Assembly (NCBI RefSeq): GCF_001905095.1
Contig: NZ_LWLS01000138.1
Location: 24,254-88,253, forward strand
DNA length: 64,000 bases
From: Micromonospora sp. CB01531
Lineage (GTDB): Bacteria > Actinomycetota > Actinomycetes > Mycobacteriales > Micromonosporaceae
Direction of reading: 5' to 3'
Each line of letters starts with the position of its first letter. Position 1 is the stretch's first letter. The translations under genes and the position numbers were made by a program. Below, one piece after another: positions 27,999 through 36,695 of this stretch. The notes under the pieces were generated by a model. It saw nothing but the letters and a program-made list of their open reading frames with translations. It ran no database searches and had not been told where the DNA came from.

Positions 27999-28430
27999 GT
28001 GACTCGGCTGGGTGATCTCGAACGTGCGGTGATGGACGTCCTGTGGGACCTGGTCCCCGGCGCGTCGGACGGGGTGACCGTCCGCGAGGTCGCCGACGCC
28101 CTGGACGGGCGCGAGCTGGCGTACACGACCGTGATGACGGTGCTGGACCGGCTCGCCGGCAAGGGCATGGTGCAGCGCCAGCGGGAGGGTCGGGCCTGGC
28201 GGTACCGGGCCGCGGCCAGCCGGGAGGCGCACATCGCCCAGCTCATGCTCGACGCCCTCGATCTCGGCGGCAGCCGGGACGCCGCGCTGGTGCGCTTCGC
28301 CCGTTCGGTGACCGGCACCGAGGCGGAGGTGCTGCGCGCGGCGCTGAGCGCCGAGGCCGGGCTGACCGACCGGATCGAGGACCCGCGGGCCGGGCAGCCG
28401 CCGCTGGCCGACGAGGCGACGGACCGGTAG
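27999..28430 (+). CDS. BlaI/MecI/CopY-family transcriptional repressor
   Basis: The 143-residue protein has the BlaI winged helix: LGDLERAVMDVLWDL, VTVREVADALDGRELAYTTVMTVLDRLAGKGMVQRQREGRAWRYRAA, then a C-terminal dimerisation helix pair. Ten bases downstream lies an M56 metallopeptidase gene, the usual BlaR-type partner that cleaves or inactivates BlaI. The promoter is leaderless-type with an operator over the -10. The divergent-free location directly upstream of cydABDC suggests a possible link to respiratory control, which is inference. Confidence 0.92.
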   Translation: MTRLGDLERAVMDVLWDLVPGASDGVTVREVADALDGRELAYTTVMTVLDRLAGKGMVQRQREGRAWRYRAAASREAHIAQLMLDALDLGGSRDAALVRFARSVTGTEAEVLRAALSAEAGLTDRIEDPRAGQPPLADEATDR

Positions 28431-28440
28431 GGCGGCGGCC

Positions 28441-29346
28441 GTGGCGTACGCCCTACACTTCGCCGCCAGCATCCTGGCCTGCTGGCTGACCGCGGAGGTG
28501 CTCGCCGCCTCGACGTGGACCTGGCGCGCCCCGCGGGTGGCGATCGTCTGCTGGCAGGCGGTCGGGCTGGCGCTCGGCCTCTCCGCGATGGGCCTGCCGA
28601 TGGCGCTCGGCCTGGCCGCGTACGGCCAACCGACCGGGAGCGCCCTGGTCGCCCTCGCCACCGACCTGGCCCACGGCACCCTGCCGGCCGGGGTCGGGGC
28701 GGTGCACCTCGGCCTGGTCGGGGTGGGCTTCGGCATCGGCGCGGTGCTGCTCACCACGACCGTCCGCAGCGTCTACGGCACGGTCCGGGCCCAGCGCCGG
28801 CACCGGGAGCTGCTCAGCCTGGTCGCCCGCCGGGATCCGACCGTGCCGGGCGCGCTGGTGCTCGACCACCCGAGCGCGGCGGCGTACTGCCTCCCCGGGG
28901 TGAAGCCCCGGGTGGTGGTCAGCGCCGGCACGCTCAATCTGCTGGACCGGGCCGAACTGGCCGCGGTGCTCACCCACGAGCGGGCGCACGCCCAGGAGCG
29001 GCACGATCTGGTGCTGCTGCCGTTCACCGCGCTCGGCCGGGCCCTGCCCTGGTTCCGCTGGGTGCGGCACGCACAGGAGCGGGTGGCGCTGCTGGTCGAG
29101 ATGCGCGCCGACGACAAGGCCCGCGAGCTGCACGCCGACGCGCCGCTGGCCGGGGCGTTGCGCCGGTTCGCCGCCGCCGGGCACCGGATCACGCCGGCCG
29201 GCGCGCTCGGCCTCGGCGACCGGGACCTCGATGTACGGGTGCAGCGGCTGCTGGTCCCGGACCGGACGCCCCGGCTGCTCGGCGCCACCGCGCTGGCCGT
29301 CACGACCACCCTGGCCGCCCTGCCGATCTCCCTCTTCCTGAATTGA
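28441..29346 (+). CDS. M56-family membrane metallopeptidase (BlaR1/MecR1-like, no sensor domain)
   Basis: The 301-residue protein has four predicted transmembrane segments (about 3-20, 37-60, 84-108, 278-300) and a cytoplasmic zinc protease motif LTHERAHAQERHDL (HExxH) near residue 180, followed by a downstream Glu-containing EMRADDKA. There is no extracellular penicillin-binding sensor domain, so it resembles the short actinobacterial BlaR homologues rather than true beta-lactam receptors. It probably cleaves the adjacent BlaI. GTG 28441 lies 10 bp after blaI, so the two are cotranscribed. Confidence 0.88.
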   Translation: MAYALHFAASILACWLTAEVLAASTWTWRAPRVAIVCWQAVGLALGLSAMGLPMALGLAAYGQPTGSALVALATDLAHGTLPAGVGAVHLGLVGVGFGIGAVLLTTTVRSVYGTVRAQRRHRELLSLVARRDPTVPGALVLDHPSAAAYCLPGVKPRVVVSAGTLNLLDRAELAAVLTHERAHAQERHDLVLLPFTALGRALPWFRWVRHAQERVALLVEMRADDKARELHADAPLAGALRRFAAAGHRITPAGALGLGDRDLDVRVQRLLVPDRTPRLLGATALAVTTTLAALPISLFLN

Positions 29347-29387
29347 CCGATCCACGACCAGCCATGCGTCCAGGTCGCGTGTATAGG

Positions 29388-29417
29388 TAGACAGCCTACG
29401 TGTAGGCTCACTATGTA
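29388..29417 (+). promoter_or_regulatory. cydA promoter with palindrome in the spacer
   Basis: TAGACA (29388-29393) and TATGTA (29412-29417) resemble -35 and -10 elements 18 bp apart. The perfect inverted repeat GCCTAC-GT-GTAGGC (29394-29407) lies between them, a position typical of a repressor operator. The CTAC/GTAG half-sites resemble those at the BlaI promoter. Confidence 0.55.
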
Positions 29418-29445
29418 AAGCGAGCCAACCCGTGGGAGAACGACC

Positions 29446-30693
29446 ATGGATCCCCTGCTCCTCGCCCGCCTGCAGTTCGCCACCACCACCTCGATCCACT
29501 TCCTCTTCGTGGTGGTCACCCTCGGCCTGGTCACCCTGCTGGTCGCGCTGCAGACCGCCGGCTTCATCACCGGCAAACCGGTGTACGAGCGGCTGACCCG
29601 CTTCTGGGGCCAGCTCTACGTGATCAACTACGTGCTCGGCATCGCCACCGGCATCGTGATGGAGTTCCAGTTCGGGCTGAACTGGAGTGGCCTGTCGCGG
29701 TACGTCGGCAACGTCTTCGGCGCGCCGCTGGCCATCGAGACGCTGGTCGCGTTCTTCCTGGAGTCCACGTTCCTCGGCATGTGGATCTTCGGGTGGCACC
29801 GGCTGCGCCGCGGCGTCCACCTCGCGCTGCTCTGGGGCGTCGCGCTCACCGCGTACGCCTCGGCGTTCTGGATCATGGTGGCCAACGCGTGGCTTCAGCA
29901 CCCCGTCGGGTACGAGGTCCGCGACGGCGTCGCGCACCTCACCGACTTCAGCGCGCTGCTCACCAACCCCACCCTCACCTTCGCCTTCGGACACGTGGTG
30001 TCGGCGAGCCTGGTCACCGGTGGGATGCTGATGGCCGCGGTCAGCGCCTGGCACCTCATCCGGCGTACCCCGGACTTCGCGCTCTTCCGGAAGTCCCTAC
30101 GGCTCGGGCTGCTCACCTTCGCGGTCGCGGTGGTCTTCCTGATCGGGTTCGGCTTCGCCCAGTTCGGCCCGGTCGGGGAGCTCCAGCCCACGAAGTTCGG
30201 CGGCGGCGCCGACCGGGACGCGCTGGTCGCCGAGTGGACCGCGCGGTTCGGCCCCGGCGACTACACCCCGCCGACGCTGTCCAACGTGGGTCTCGGCTTC
30301 ATGATCCTGATCGGGATGGCGCTCTTCTTCGGCATCCTGGTGGTGCCGCTGCTCTGGCGGGACTGGATCATCCGGCTACAGTTCCCGCTCTGGCTGATCC
30401 TGCTCGCCGTGCCGCTGCCCTTCGTCGCGGTGATCCTGGGATGGATCGCCCGCGAGGTGGGGCGCCAGCCCTGGGTCGCGTACGGGCTGCTGCCGACCGG
30501 GCAGGCCGTCTCGCCGGTCGGCCCCGGGCTGATGCTCACCTCGCTGATCGGCTTCACCCTGCTGCTCGGCACCCTCGCCGTCACCAACTGGGTGCTGCTG
30601 GCCCGGCACGCCGCCCGAGGCGCGCACGACCCCGCCCTCGGCCGCCCGCCCGCGCCCGACACCGACACCCGTCCCCACCCCGTGTTCGCCTGA
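29446..30693 (+). CDS. cydA: Cytochrome bd quinol oxidase subunit I
   Basis: The 415-residue protein is the haem-bearing subunit reducing O2 to water with menaquinol electrons in the cytoplasmic membrane. Visible ligands are His18 (TTTSIHFLF), Glu near 106 (VAFFLESTFLGMW) and His near 183 (FAFGHVVSAS); the GREVGRQPW-type block IAREVGRQPW is present. Its short length and short quinol loop place it in the actinobacterial/CIO-like short-Q-loop class. ATG 29446 follows GGGAGAACGACC. It starts the cydABDC operon. Confidence 0.95.
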   Translation: MDPLLLARLQFATTTSIHFLFVVVTLGLVTLLVALQTAGFITGKPVYERLTRFWGQLYVINYVLGIATGIVMEFQFGLNWSGLSRYVGNVFGAPLAIETLVAFFLESTFLGMWIFGWHRLRRGVHLALLWGVALTAYASAFWIMVANAWLQHPVGYEVRDGVAHLTDFSALLTNPTLTFAFGHVVSASLVTGGMLMAAVSAWHLIRRTPDFALFRKSLRLGLLTFAVAVVFLIGFGFAQFGPVGELQPTKFGGGADRDALVAEWTARFGPGDYTPPTLSNVGLGFMILIGMALFFGILVVPLLWRDWIIRLQFPLWLILLAVPLPFVAVILGWIAREVGRQPWVAYGLLPTGQAVSPVGPGLMLTSLIGFTLLLGTLAVTNWVLLARHAARGAHDPALGRPPAPDTDTRPHPVFA

Positions 30694-30704
30694 GGGAGCC
30701 CGCC

Positions 30705-31712
30705 ATGGAACTCGCCTGGTACGCCCTGCTCGGCCTCTTCTTCGCCACCTACCTCGTCCTCGGCGGCTACGACTACGGCGTCGGGCTGCTCCTCGCCCGC
30801 GGCGGCACCCTCGCGGCGCGGCGGGCCGCGCTCACCGCCGTCGGGCCGTTCTTCCTCGGCAACGAGGTCTGGCTGGTGGCCGCCGTCGGCATCCTCTTCG
30901 GCGCCTTCCCCACCTTGGAGGGCGAACTGCTCTCCGGCCTCTACCCGGCCGTGCTCGGCGCGCTGGCCGGAGTGGTGCTCGTGACCGCCGGCGTGCAGTT
31001 GCGCAGCCGGCCGCGCGCCGGCTCGGCCCGCGCCGGCTGGGACCGGGTGATCATTGCCGGCAGCGTGCTCGCCGCCCTCGGCTGGGGCGCCGTGCTCGGC
31101 GGGCTGCTGCAGGGCGTACCGCTGACGGCCGACGGGCACGTGGCCGGCGTGGGTCACCTCTTCACCCCGTTCGTGGCCGCCGTCGCGCTGGCGACACTGG
31201 CGCTGGTTGCCGTGCAGGGTGCGACGTTCCTCACCCTCCGACTGCCCGCCGCCGACACCCCGTCGGTCGCCCGACTGGCCCGGAGGCTGGTGCCAGCGGC
31301 GCTCGCCGCGGTCGCCGCGGCCACCCTGCTGGGCCTGCTCTCCGACCGGGTACGCGCCGCCGTGGCGCGCCCGCTGGTCGCCGTACTCCTGCTGTCGGCG
31401 CTGGTCGCGGCGTTGCTGGTGGCCCGCACGGCGCTCGGCCGCGGCCGGGCCGGGGTGGCCTTCACAGCGACCAGCGCGGCGCTGGCGCTGCCGGTGGCGC
31501 TGATCGGGGCGGCCCTCTGGCCCCGGGTGCTGGTCTCCACGGTCGACCCGGCCGCCTCGCTGACCGTCGCGGACGCCGCGGCGAGCGGGCCGACCCTGTC
31601 CCTGCTGGGCTGGCTCGCGCTGCCGCTCGTGCCGGCCCTACTAGGCTTTCAGGCGATGTGCTGGTGGGTGTTCCGGGGACGGACCGACGGCAGGGCACCG
31701 GTGTACTGGTGA
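30705..31712 (+). CDS. cydB: Cytochrome bd quinol oxidase subunit II
   Basis: The 335-residue integral membrane protein has about nine hydrophobic segments and the conserved start LVLGGYDYGVGLLL and GNEVWLVAAVGILFGAFP. It forms the heterodimer with CydA. ATG 30705 is 11 bp after cydA with ribosome site GAGGGAG. Its stop overlaps the GTG of cydD by four bases (GTGA). Confidence 0.95.
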   Translation: MELAWYALLGLFFATYLVLGGYDYGVGLLLARGGTLAARRAALTAVGPFFLGNEVWLVAAVGILFGAFPTLEGELLSGLYPAVLGALAGVVLVTAGVQLRSRPRAGSARAGWDRVIIAGSVLAALGWGAVLGGLLQGVPLTADGHVAGVGHLFTPFVAAVALATLALVAVQGATFLTLRLPAADTPSVARLARRLVPAALAAVAAATLLGLLSDRVRAAVARPLVAVLLLSALVAALLVARTALGRGRAGVAFTATSAALALPVALIGAALWPRVLVSTVDPAASLTVADAAASGPTLSLLGWLALPLVPALLGFQAMCWWVFRGRTDGRAPVYW

Positions 31713-33388
31713 ATCGCCGCCCGTTCGACCCGCGGCTGCTGCGCCGGGTCCCCGCGGCCCGGCGCGACCTCGCCGTGCTCGCGGTGCTGGGCGGGCTGAC
31801 CGCGCTGCTGGTGGTCGCGCAGGCCACCGCGCTGGCCACGCTGCTGGCGACCGCGATCGACGGGCGGCTGCACCGGGCCGCGCTGGCCGGCTTCGGCGCG
31901 GCGGTCGCCGCCCGCGCGCTGGTGAGCTGGGCGCAGGGCACGGTGGCCGCCCGGGTGGCGGCGACGGTGAAGGCCACCCTCCGGGCCGACCTGCTCCGCG
32001 CGGTCGGACGGCACGGCCCCACCTGGGTCGCCGGGCAGCGGGCCGGGCAGCTCGCCACCCTCGCCGGCCGGGGCCTGGACGCGCTCGACCCCTACTTCAC
32101 CGGCTACCTGCCGCAGCTCGTGCTGAGCGTGACCGTGCCGCTGGCCGTGCTGGCCCGGATCGTCCTCGCCGACTGGACTTCGGCGCTGATCATCGCGTTG
32201 ACCATCCCGCTCATCCCGATCTTCGGCGCGCTGCTCGGCTGGCAGGCGCAGGCCGCCACCGAGCGGCAGTGGCGGCGGCTGTCGCTGCTCGGCGGGCACT
32301 TCCTGGACATGGTGGCCGGGCTGCCCACGCTGCGCGCGTTCGGCCGGGCCCGGGCCCAGGTCGACGTGGTACGCCGGATGGCCGACGGGCACCGGCAGGC
32401 CACCATGAAGACGCTGCGCATCGCGTTCCTCTCGGCGCTGGTCCTCGAACTGGTCGCCACCCTGTCGGTGGCACTGGTCGCGGTGCCGGTGGGCATCCGG
32501 CTGCTCGGCGGCGGGATCACGCTCTCCACCGCGCTGCTGGTGCTGCTGCTCACGCCGGAGGCGTACCTGCCGCTGCGCGCCGCGGGCAGCCGGTTCCACG
32601 CCAGCATGGAGGGGCTGACCGCGCTGGACGACGCGCTCACCGTCTCCGCCCCGCCTACCCCCGCCGCGCAGGCCCGCGTACCGGCGCCGCCGCCCGGCGG
32701 CCACGGCGAGATCCGCTTCGAGGGTGTCACCGTCGCGTACGAGCGGACCACCGCGCTGCGCGACGTCACGCTGGCCATCCGGCCCGGCGAACGGATCGCC
32801 GTCATCGGACCCAGCGGGGCCGGCAAGAGCACGCTGCTCGGCCTGCTGCTCGGCTTCGTCACCCCGACCGCCGGCCGGGTCACCGTCGGCGGGGTGGACC
32901 TCGCCGACGTCGACCTCGACGCGTGGCGGCGCCAGGTGGCCTGGGTGCCGCAGCGGGCCCACCTGTTCGCCGGCTCGCTGGCCGACAACATCCGCCTCGG
33001 CGCCCCGGACGCCGCCGACGCGGCCCTGGCCCGGGCGGTCACCGACGCGGCGCTGGACGAGGTCGTCGCCGGGCTACCCGAGGGCCTGGCCACCCCGCTC
33101 GGGGAACGCGGCCACGGCCTGTCCAGCGGGCAGCGGCAGCGGGTCGCGTTGGCCCGGGCGTTCCTCCGGGACGCCCCGCTGGTGCTCCTCGACGAGCCGA
33201 CCGCCCGGCTGGACACCGCCAGCGAGGCAGTCGTGCTGGACGCCACCCGGCGGTTGGTCGCCGGGCGTACCGCGCTGCTGGTCGCGCACCGGCCCGCGCT
33301 GCTAGTGGACGCCGACCGGATCCTGCGGGTCGAGGACGGCCGGGTCACCGAGCTGAGCCGGGTGCCGGTCGGGAAGGTGACGGGATGA
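31709..33388 (+). CDS. cydD: CydD, ABC transporter half for cytochrome bd assembly
   Basis: The 559-residue protein has a six-helix membrane domain (about 1-310) and an ATPase domain with Walker A GPSGAGKST, signature GLSSGQRQR and Walker B LVLLDEPTARLD. CydDC exports thiol reductant (or moves haem) needed for maturation of the oxidase. The GTG at 31709 is chosen from the GTGA overlap with cydB. The stop overlaps the cydC ATG as ATGA, so subunits are translationally coupled. Confidence 0.93.
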   Translation: MNRRPFDPRLLRRVPAARRDLAVLAVLGGLTALLVVAQATALATLLATAIDGRLHRAALAGFGAAVAARALVSWAQGTVAARVAATVKATLRADLLRAVGRHGPTWVAGQRAGQLATLAGRGLDALDPYFTGYLPQLVLSVTVPLAVLARIVLADWTSALIIALTIPLIPIFGALLGWQAQAATERQWRRLSLLGGHFLDMVAGLPTLRAFGRARAQVDVVRRMADGHRQATMKTLRIAFLSALVLELVATLSVALVAVPVGIRLLGGGITLSTALLVLLLTPEAYLPLRAAGSRFHASMEGLTALDDALTVSAPPTPAAQARVPAPPPGGHGEIRFEGVTVAYERTTALRDVTLAIRPGERIAVIGPSGAGKSTLLGLLLGFVTPTAGRVTVGGVDLADVDLDAWRRQVAWVPQRAHLFAGSLADNIRLGAPDAADAALARAVTDAALDEVVAGLPEGLATPLGERGHGLSSGQRQRVALARAFLRDAPLVLLDEPTARLDTASEAVVLDATRRLVAGRTALLVAHRPALLVDADRILRVEDGRVTELSRVPVGKVTG

Positions 33389-35445
33389 GCCGCGACTCCG
33401 AGCCGACCGGCGGCCTGCCCGGGGACGGGCAGCCGCACCCTTCGGTTCCCGGGCGGCCCGAGCCGCCGGACGGCCGGGGGGCCGGCGGCGCCGAACGGCC
33501 GGAGGTCGTCTCCGGCGGCGAGATCGTGCCCGGACGGCCCGACCAGCCGGTGCGAGCCGTGCCGGGGGGCGTCTCGCGGGACGGCGTGACTCCGGCCGCA
33601 CGTGATGTCGGCGTGCCGACTGCCGCCGAGGCAAGCGCACCAGAGCTGTTGCCGGACGGACCCGCCCCGACCGCCGCCGGCCCGCCGCCCGTCGCAACCG
33701 GAGGCAGGGCGCGGGCCGAGCGGGCGGTGCTACGACTGGCGCGGCCGTACCTGGGCCGGCTGGTGGGGGCCGGGCTGCTCGCCGCGGCCACCGAGTTCGC
33801 CGGGTTGGCCCTGATGGCCACCGCCACCTGGCTGCTGATGAGCGCCGCCGGGCGGCCGACGCTGGACCGGTTGACCGTGGCCATCGTCGCGGTCCGGGCC
33901 CTCGCCGTCAGCCGGGGCGTGTTCCGCTACACCGAACGGCTCGCCGGGCACGACGCGGTGCTGCGCATGATCACCGACGTCCGAGCCCGGGTCTTCGCCA
34001 CCCTCGCCGCCGGGCGGGACGCCGCCGCCCAGCGGACCGGGGACGCGTTGAGTCGGCTCGTCTCCGACGTGGAAGCGGTGCAGGACCTGCTGCTGCGCGT
34101 GCTCGTGCCGGGGTCCGCCGCCGCGCTGGTGAGCCTGCTCGCCGTCGGGGGCGCCGCGCTGATCTCGCTCCCGGCGGCCGGCGTGCTCGCCGTCGGGCTA
34201 CTGGTGGCCGGGGTGGCGCTGCCCACGCTGGCCACCGCGCTCACCCGCCGGGCCGCCGACGAGGTGGCCCCGCTGCGCGGGGCGCTCGCCGTGGACGCGG
34301 TCGACCTGACCCACGGGGCCGCCGACCTGGCCGCGTTCGGCGCGACCGACCGGGCGCTGGCCGCCGCCGAGGGGCGCGCCCGGCGCCTCGCCCGGCTGGA
34401 GCGCCGGCTCGCCGCGGCCGGCTTCGCGGTCGACGCGACCGGGGTGCTGGTGAGCGGGCTCACCGCTGCCGCCGTGGTCGTCGTGGCGTTGCGCGCCGGC
34501 GTCGGCGGGGTGCTGGTCGGCGTCCTTGCCGTCGGCACCCTCGCCGCGGTCGAGATCGCCCTCGCCCTGGTCGGGGCCGCCCGGCAGCGGACCCAGCTCC
34601 GCGCCGGACTGGCCCGGGTGGCCGCCCTGCTCACCGCCCCCGCACCGCCCTCCGCCGCCGGTCCGGCGGCCCGCACCGGCGACCGGCACGACGTACGGTT
34701 CGCCGGGGTGACCGTGCGGTACCGCGCGGGGGCGGCACCCGCCCTGGACGGGGTCGAGTTGGACCTGCCGGCCGGCCGCCGGGTGGCCGTGGTCGGGCCG
34801 AGCGGGGCCGGCAAGAGCACCCTGGCGGCCGTGCTCACCGGCGCGGTACACCCCGCCGCCGGCCGGGTCACCCTCGACGGGGTGGAGGTGTCCGCATACC
34901 CGGCCGAGGAACTGCCCCAGGCGATCGGCGGGCTGCTCGCCGAGGCGTACGTCTTCCACGCCTCGGTCCGGGAGAACCTGCTGCTGGGCCGGCCGCAGGC
35001 GACCGAGGAGGAGCTGGCCGCCGCCACCCGCGCGGCCGGCCTGCTGGACTGGGTACGCGCCCAGCCCGACGGCTGGGACACCGTCGTCGGCGAGCAGGGC
35101 GGACAGCTCTCCGGTGGCCAGCGGCAGCGGCTCGCGCTGGCCCGTGCCCTGCTGGCCGTCCCGGCGGTGCTGGTGCTGGACGAGCCGACCGAGGGTCTCG
35201 ACCCGGCCGCCGCGGACGCCGTGCTCGCCTCGGCGCTGGCCGCCACGCCGGCCCACCACTCGGTGCTGCTGATCAGCCACCGGCTGAGCGGTCTGGCGGA
35301 GCTCGACGAGATCGTCGTGCTCGACGCCGGCCGGGTGGTGCAGCGCGGCCGGCACGACGAGCTGGTGGCGCAGCCGGGCTGGTACCGCGACCAGTGGCTG
35401 CGCCAGGAGGCGGCGGAGCGGGGCTACCTGGCGCTGGCACCCTGA
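33385..35445 (+). CDS. cydC: CydC, ABC transporter half for cytochrome bd assembly, with long disordered N-terminus
   Basis: The 686-residue protein has a Pro/Gly-rich, probably disordered N-terminal extension of about 108 residues absent from typical CydC (about 550-580). Then come the membrane domain (about 115-425) and the ATPase domain with GPSGAGKST, QLSGGQRQR and VLVLDEPTEGLD. It partners CydD. The start is fixed by the ATGA overlap; a later start would lose coupling. A tight 17-bp palindrome follows the stop. Confidence 0.9.
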   Translation: MSRDSEPTGGLPGDGQPHPSVPGRPEPPDGRGAGGAERPEVVSGGEIVPGRPDQPVRAVPGGVSRDGVTPAARDVGVPTAAEASAPELLPDGPAPTAAGPPPVATGGRARAERAVLRLARPYLGRLVGAGLLAAATEFAGLALMATATWLLMSAAGRPTLDRLTVAIVAVRALAVSRGVFRYTERLAGHDAVLRMITDVRARVFATLAAGRDAAAQRTGDALSRLVSDVEAVQDLLLRVLVPGSAAALVSLLAVGGAALISLPAAGVLAVGLLVAGVALPTLATALTRRAADEVAPLRGALAVDAVDLTHGAADLAAFGATDRALAAAEGRARRLARLERRLAAAGFAVDATGVLVSGLTAAAVVVVALRAGVGGVLVGVLAVGTLAAVEIALALVGAARQRTQLRAGLARVAALLTAPAPPSAAGPAARTGDRHDVRFAGVTVRYRAGAAPALDGVELDLPAGRRVAVVGPSGAGKSTLAAVLTGAVHPAAGRVTLDGVEVSAYPAEELPQAIGGLLAEAYVFHASVRENLLLGRPQATEEELAAATRAAGLLDWVRAQPDGWDTVVGEQGGQLSGGQRQRLALARALLAVPAVLVLDEPTEGLDPAAADAVLASALAATPAHHSVLLISHRLSGLAELDEIVVLDAGRVVQRGRHDELVAQPGWYRDQWLRQEAAERGYLALAP

Positions 35446-35453
35446 GCACACCT

Positions 35454-35470
35454 TCCGGGAAATTCCCGGA
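35454..35470. promoter_or_regulatory. 17-bp palindrome after cydC
   Basis: TCCGGGAAATTCCCGGA is perfectly symmetric around one base. It lies between the cydC stop and the next start at 35506, so it may be an operator for that gene or part of the operon's 3' end. Confidence 0.45.
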
Positions 35471-35505
35471 CGCGGTCCGCGCCGTGGGGTGGCAGGGTGG
35501 GTCCC

Positions 35506-36177
35506 ATGCAGGGGTACGCGGACGTGCTCGTGGAGGAACGGCTGCAGGAGCTGGCCGGCCAGCTGTACGGGCCGGCCAGCCTCAAGGCCGACCTGCTCAC
35601 CGAGGCGCGGCACGCGTTGCTGGACGCCGCCGAGGCGTACCGGGAGGACGGCCTGCCGCCGGCGGAGGCCGAGCGGCGGGCGGTGGCCGAGTTCGGCAGC
35701 CCCGCCCAACTCGTGCCCGACTACCAGGCCGAGCTGGCAGCCGGGGCGCTGCGCCGGCTGGCGCTGCGGGCGCTGGCGGTCGCGGTTCTGCTGATGGCCG
35801 GTGGCGACCTGACCTGGCGGGGGTCGAGCTGGAGCGACGGACCCCGGCCACCGGAGGGCTACCTGCTCCTGTCCGCCTCGCTGACCGGGATCTGGCTGCT
35901 GATCGCCGGCCTGGCGCTGGCCGGTCTGCTGCTCGGGGTCTTCGCCGCCCGATACCGGTCGTCCCGACTCCCCCGGCTGGCGCGGGCGGCGGGCTTCGGG
36001 CTGACCGGCGGGCTGGCACTCGGCGCGGTCGCCGTCAGCGCCCTGTTCGGCTGGTCGGTCGGCCTCTGGGACGCGGCCCTGACCTGGCCCCCGATGATCA
36101 TCGGCGCGGTGCTGGTGAGCGTCGGCTGGTTCGCGCTCGCCCGGGCGGCGCGCTGCTGGCTGCTGGCCACCCGCTGA
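35506..36177 (+). CDS. Membrane protein with permease-prefix-type N-terminal domain
   Basis: The 223-residue protein begins with a helical domain of about 70 residues (LVEERLQELAGQLYGPASLKADLLTEARHALLDAAEAYR... AEFGSPAQLVPDYQAEL) seen at the N-terminus of PadR-partner membrane proteins (DUF1700/permease prefix type). Four transmembrane segments follow. It converges on a PadR regulator gene 27 bp away, the usual genomic partner. ATG 35506 is chosen over GTG 35497. The function is unknown. Confidence 0.75.
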   Translation: MQGYADVLVEERLQELAGQLYGPASLKADLLTEARHALLDAAEAYREDGLPPAEAERRAVAEFGSPAQLVPDYQAELAAGALRRLALRALAVAVLLMAGGDLTWRGSSWSDGPRPPEGYLLLSASLTGIWLLIAGLALAGLLLGVFAARYRSSRLPRLARAAGFGLTGGLALGAVAVSALFGWSVGLWDAALTWPPMIIGAVLVSVGWFALARAARCWLLATR

Positions 36178-36204
36178 CGCCGGCCCGGCGGTCGGTCGGG
36201 GCAG

Positions 36205-36546
36205 TCAGGCCGGTGCGCCCGGCGGCTCGCCGGGGCCGAGGAAACGACCGACCGTGGCGCTGAACTCACGCCACCCGGCCCGTTCGCCGGCGAGCGCCCG
36301 GCCCCCAGCCTCCGTGAGCTGGTAGGTGCGCCGCTCCCGGCCGTTGACCGTGCTCCACGAGCTGGCCACGTAGCCGGCCCGCTCCAGGCGGCGCAGGGCC
36401 GGGTAGATGGTGCCGGTGGGGAGGTCCAGGGTGCCGCCGCTGCGGGCCCGGAGCGCCTCGATGATCGCGTAGCCGTGGAGGGCGCCCTGCTCCAGCACGG
36501 CAAGCAGCAGCGCGTCGAGGTGTCCGTGCAGCGCCTGGGCCTTCAT
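36205..36546 (-). CDS. PadR-family transcriptional regulator
   Basis: The 113-residue protein has the PadR winged helix: LDALLLAVLEQGALHGYAIIEALRARSGGTLDLPTGTIYPALRRLERAGYVASSWSTVNGRERRTYQLTEAGGRAL, with a short C-terminal dimerisation helix. ATG 36546 is chosen; TTG 36555 is an alternative. The convergent membrane-protein gene is the probable target or partner. A CAAG-N4-CTTG palindrome at the promoter suggests autoregulation. Confidence 0.9.
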   Translation of the reverse strand: MKAQALHGHLDALLLAVLEQGALHGYAIIEALRARSGGTLDLPTGTIYPALRRLERAGYVASSWSTVNGRERRTYQLTEAGGRALAGERAGWREFSATVGRFLGPGEPPGAPA

Positions 36547-36552
36547 GTGTAG

Positions 36553-36564
36553 CAAGACTACTTG
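36553..36564. promoter_or_regulatory. Candidate PadR operator
   Basis: CAAG-ACTA-CTTG is an inverted repeat overlapping the putative -10 region (TAGTCT on the minus strand) directly upstream of the PadR start. Confidence 0.4.
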
Positions 36565-36695
36565 TCTGCCGGTCGGGATGCCACCGGGGTGCGGCTCCCG
36601 GCCGCACCGGGTCGCCGTTTAGGGTATGTGCGCAGAGTCACTCGGCGGCCGGAGGCGTCGCCGGGTGGGCAACCCGACAGCACACGGAGGTCAGC

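Noticed and set aside
32269..33384. A long continuous plus-strand frame preceding CydC (over 370 extra codons)
   Set aside because: It overlaps cydD in another frame. The ATGA coupling at 33385 and the composition both point to the CydC start there.
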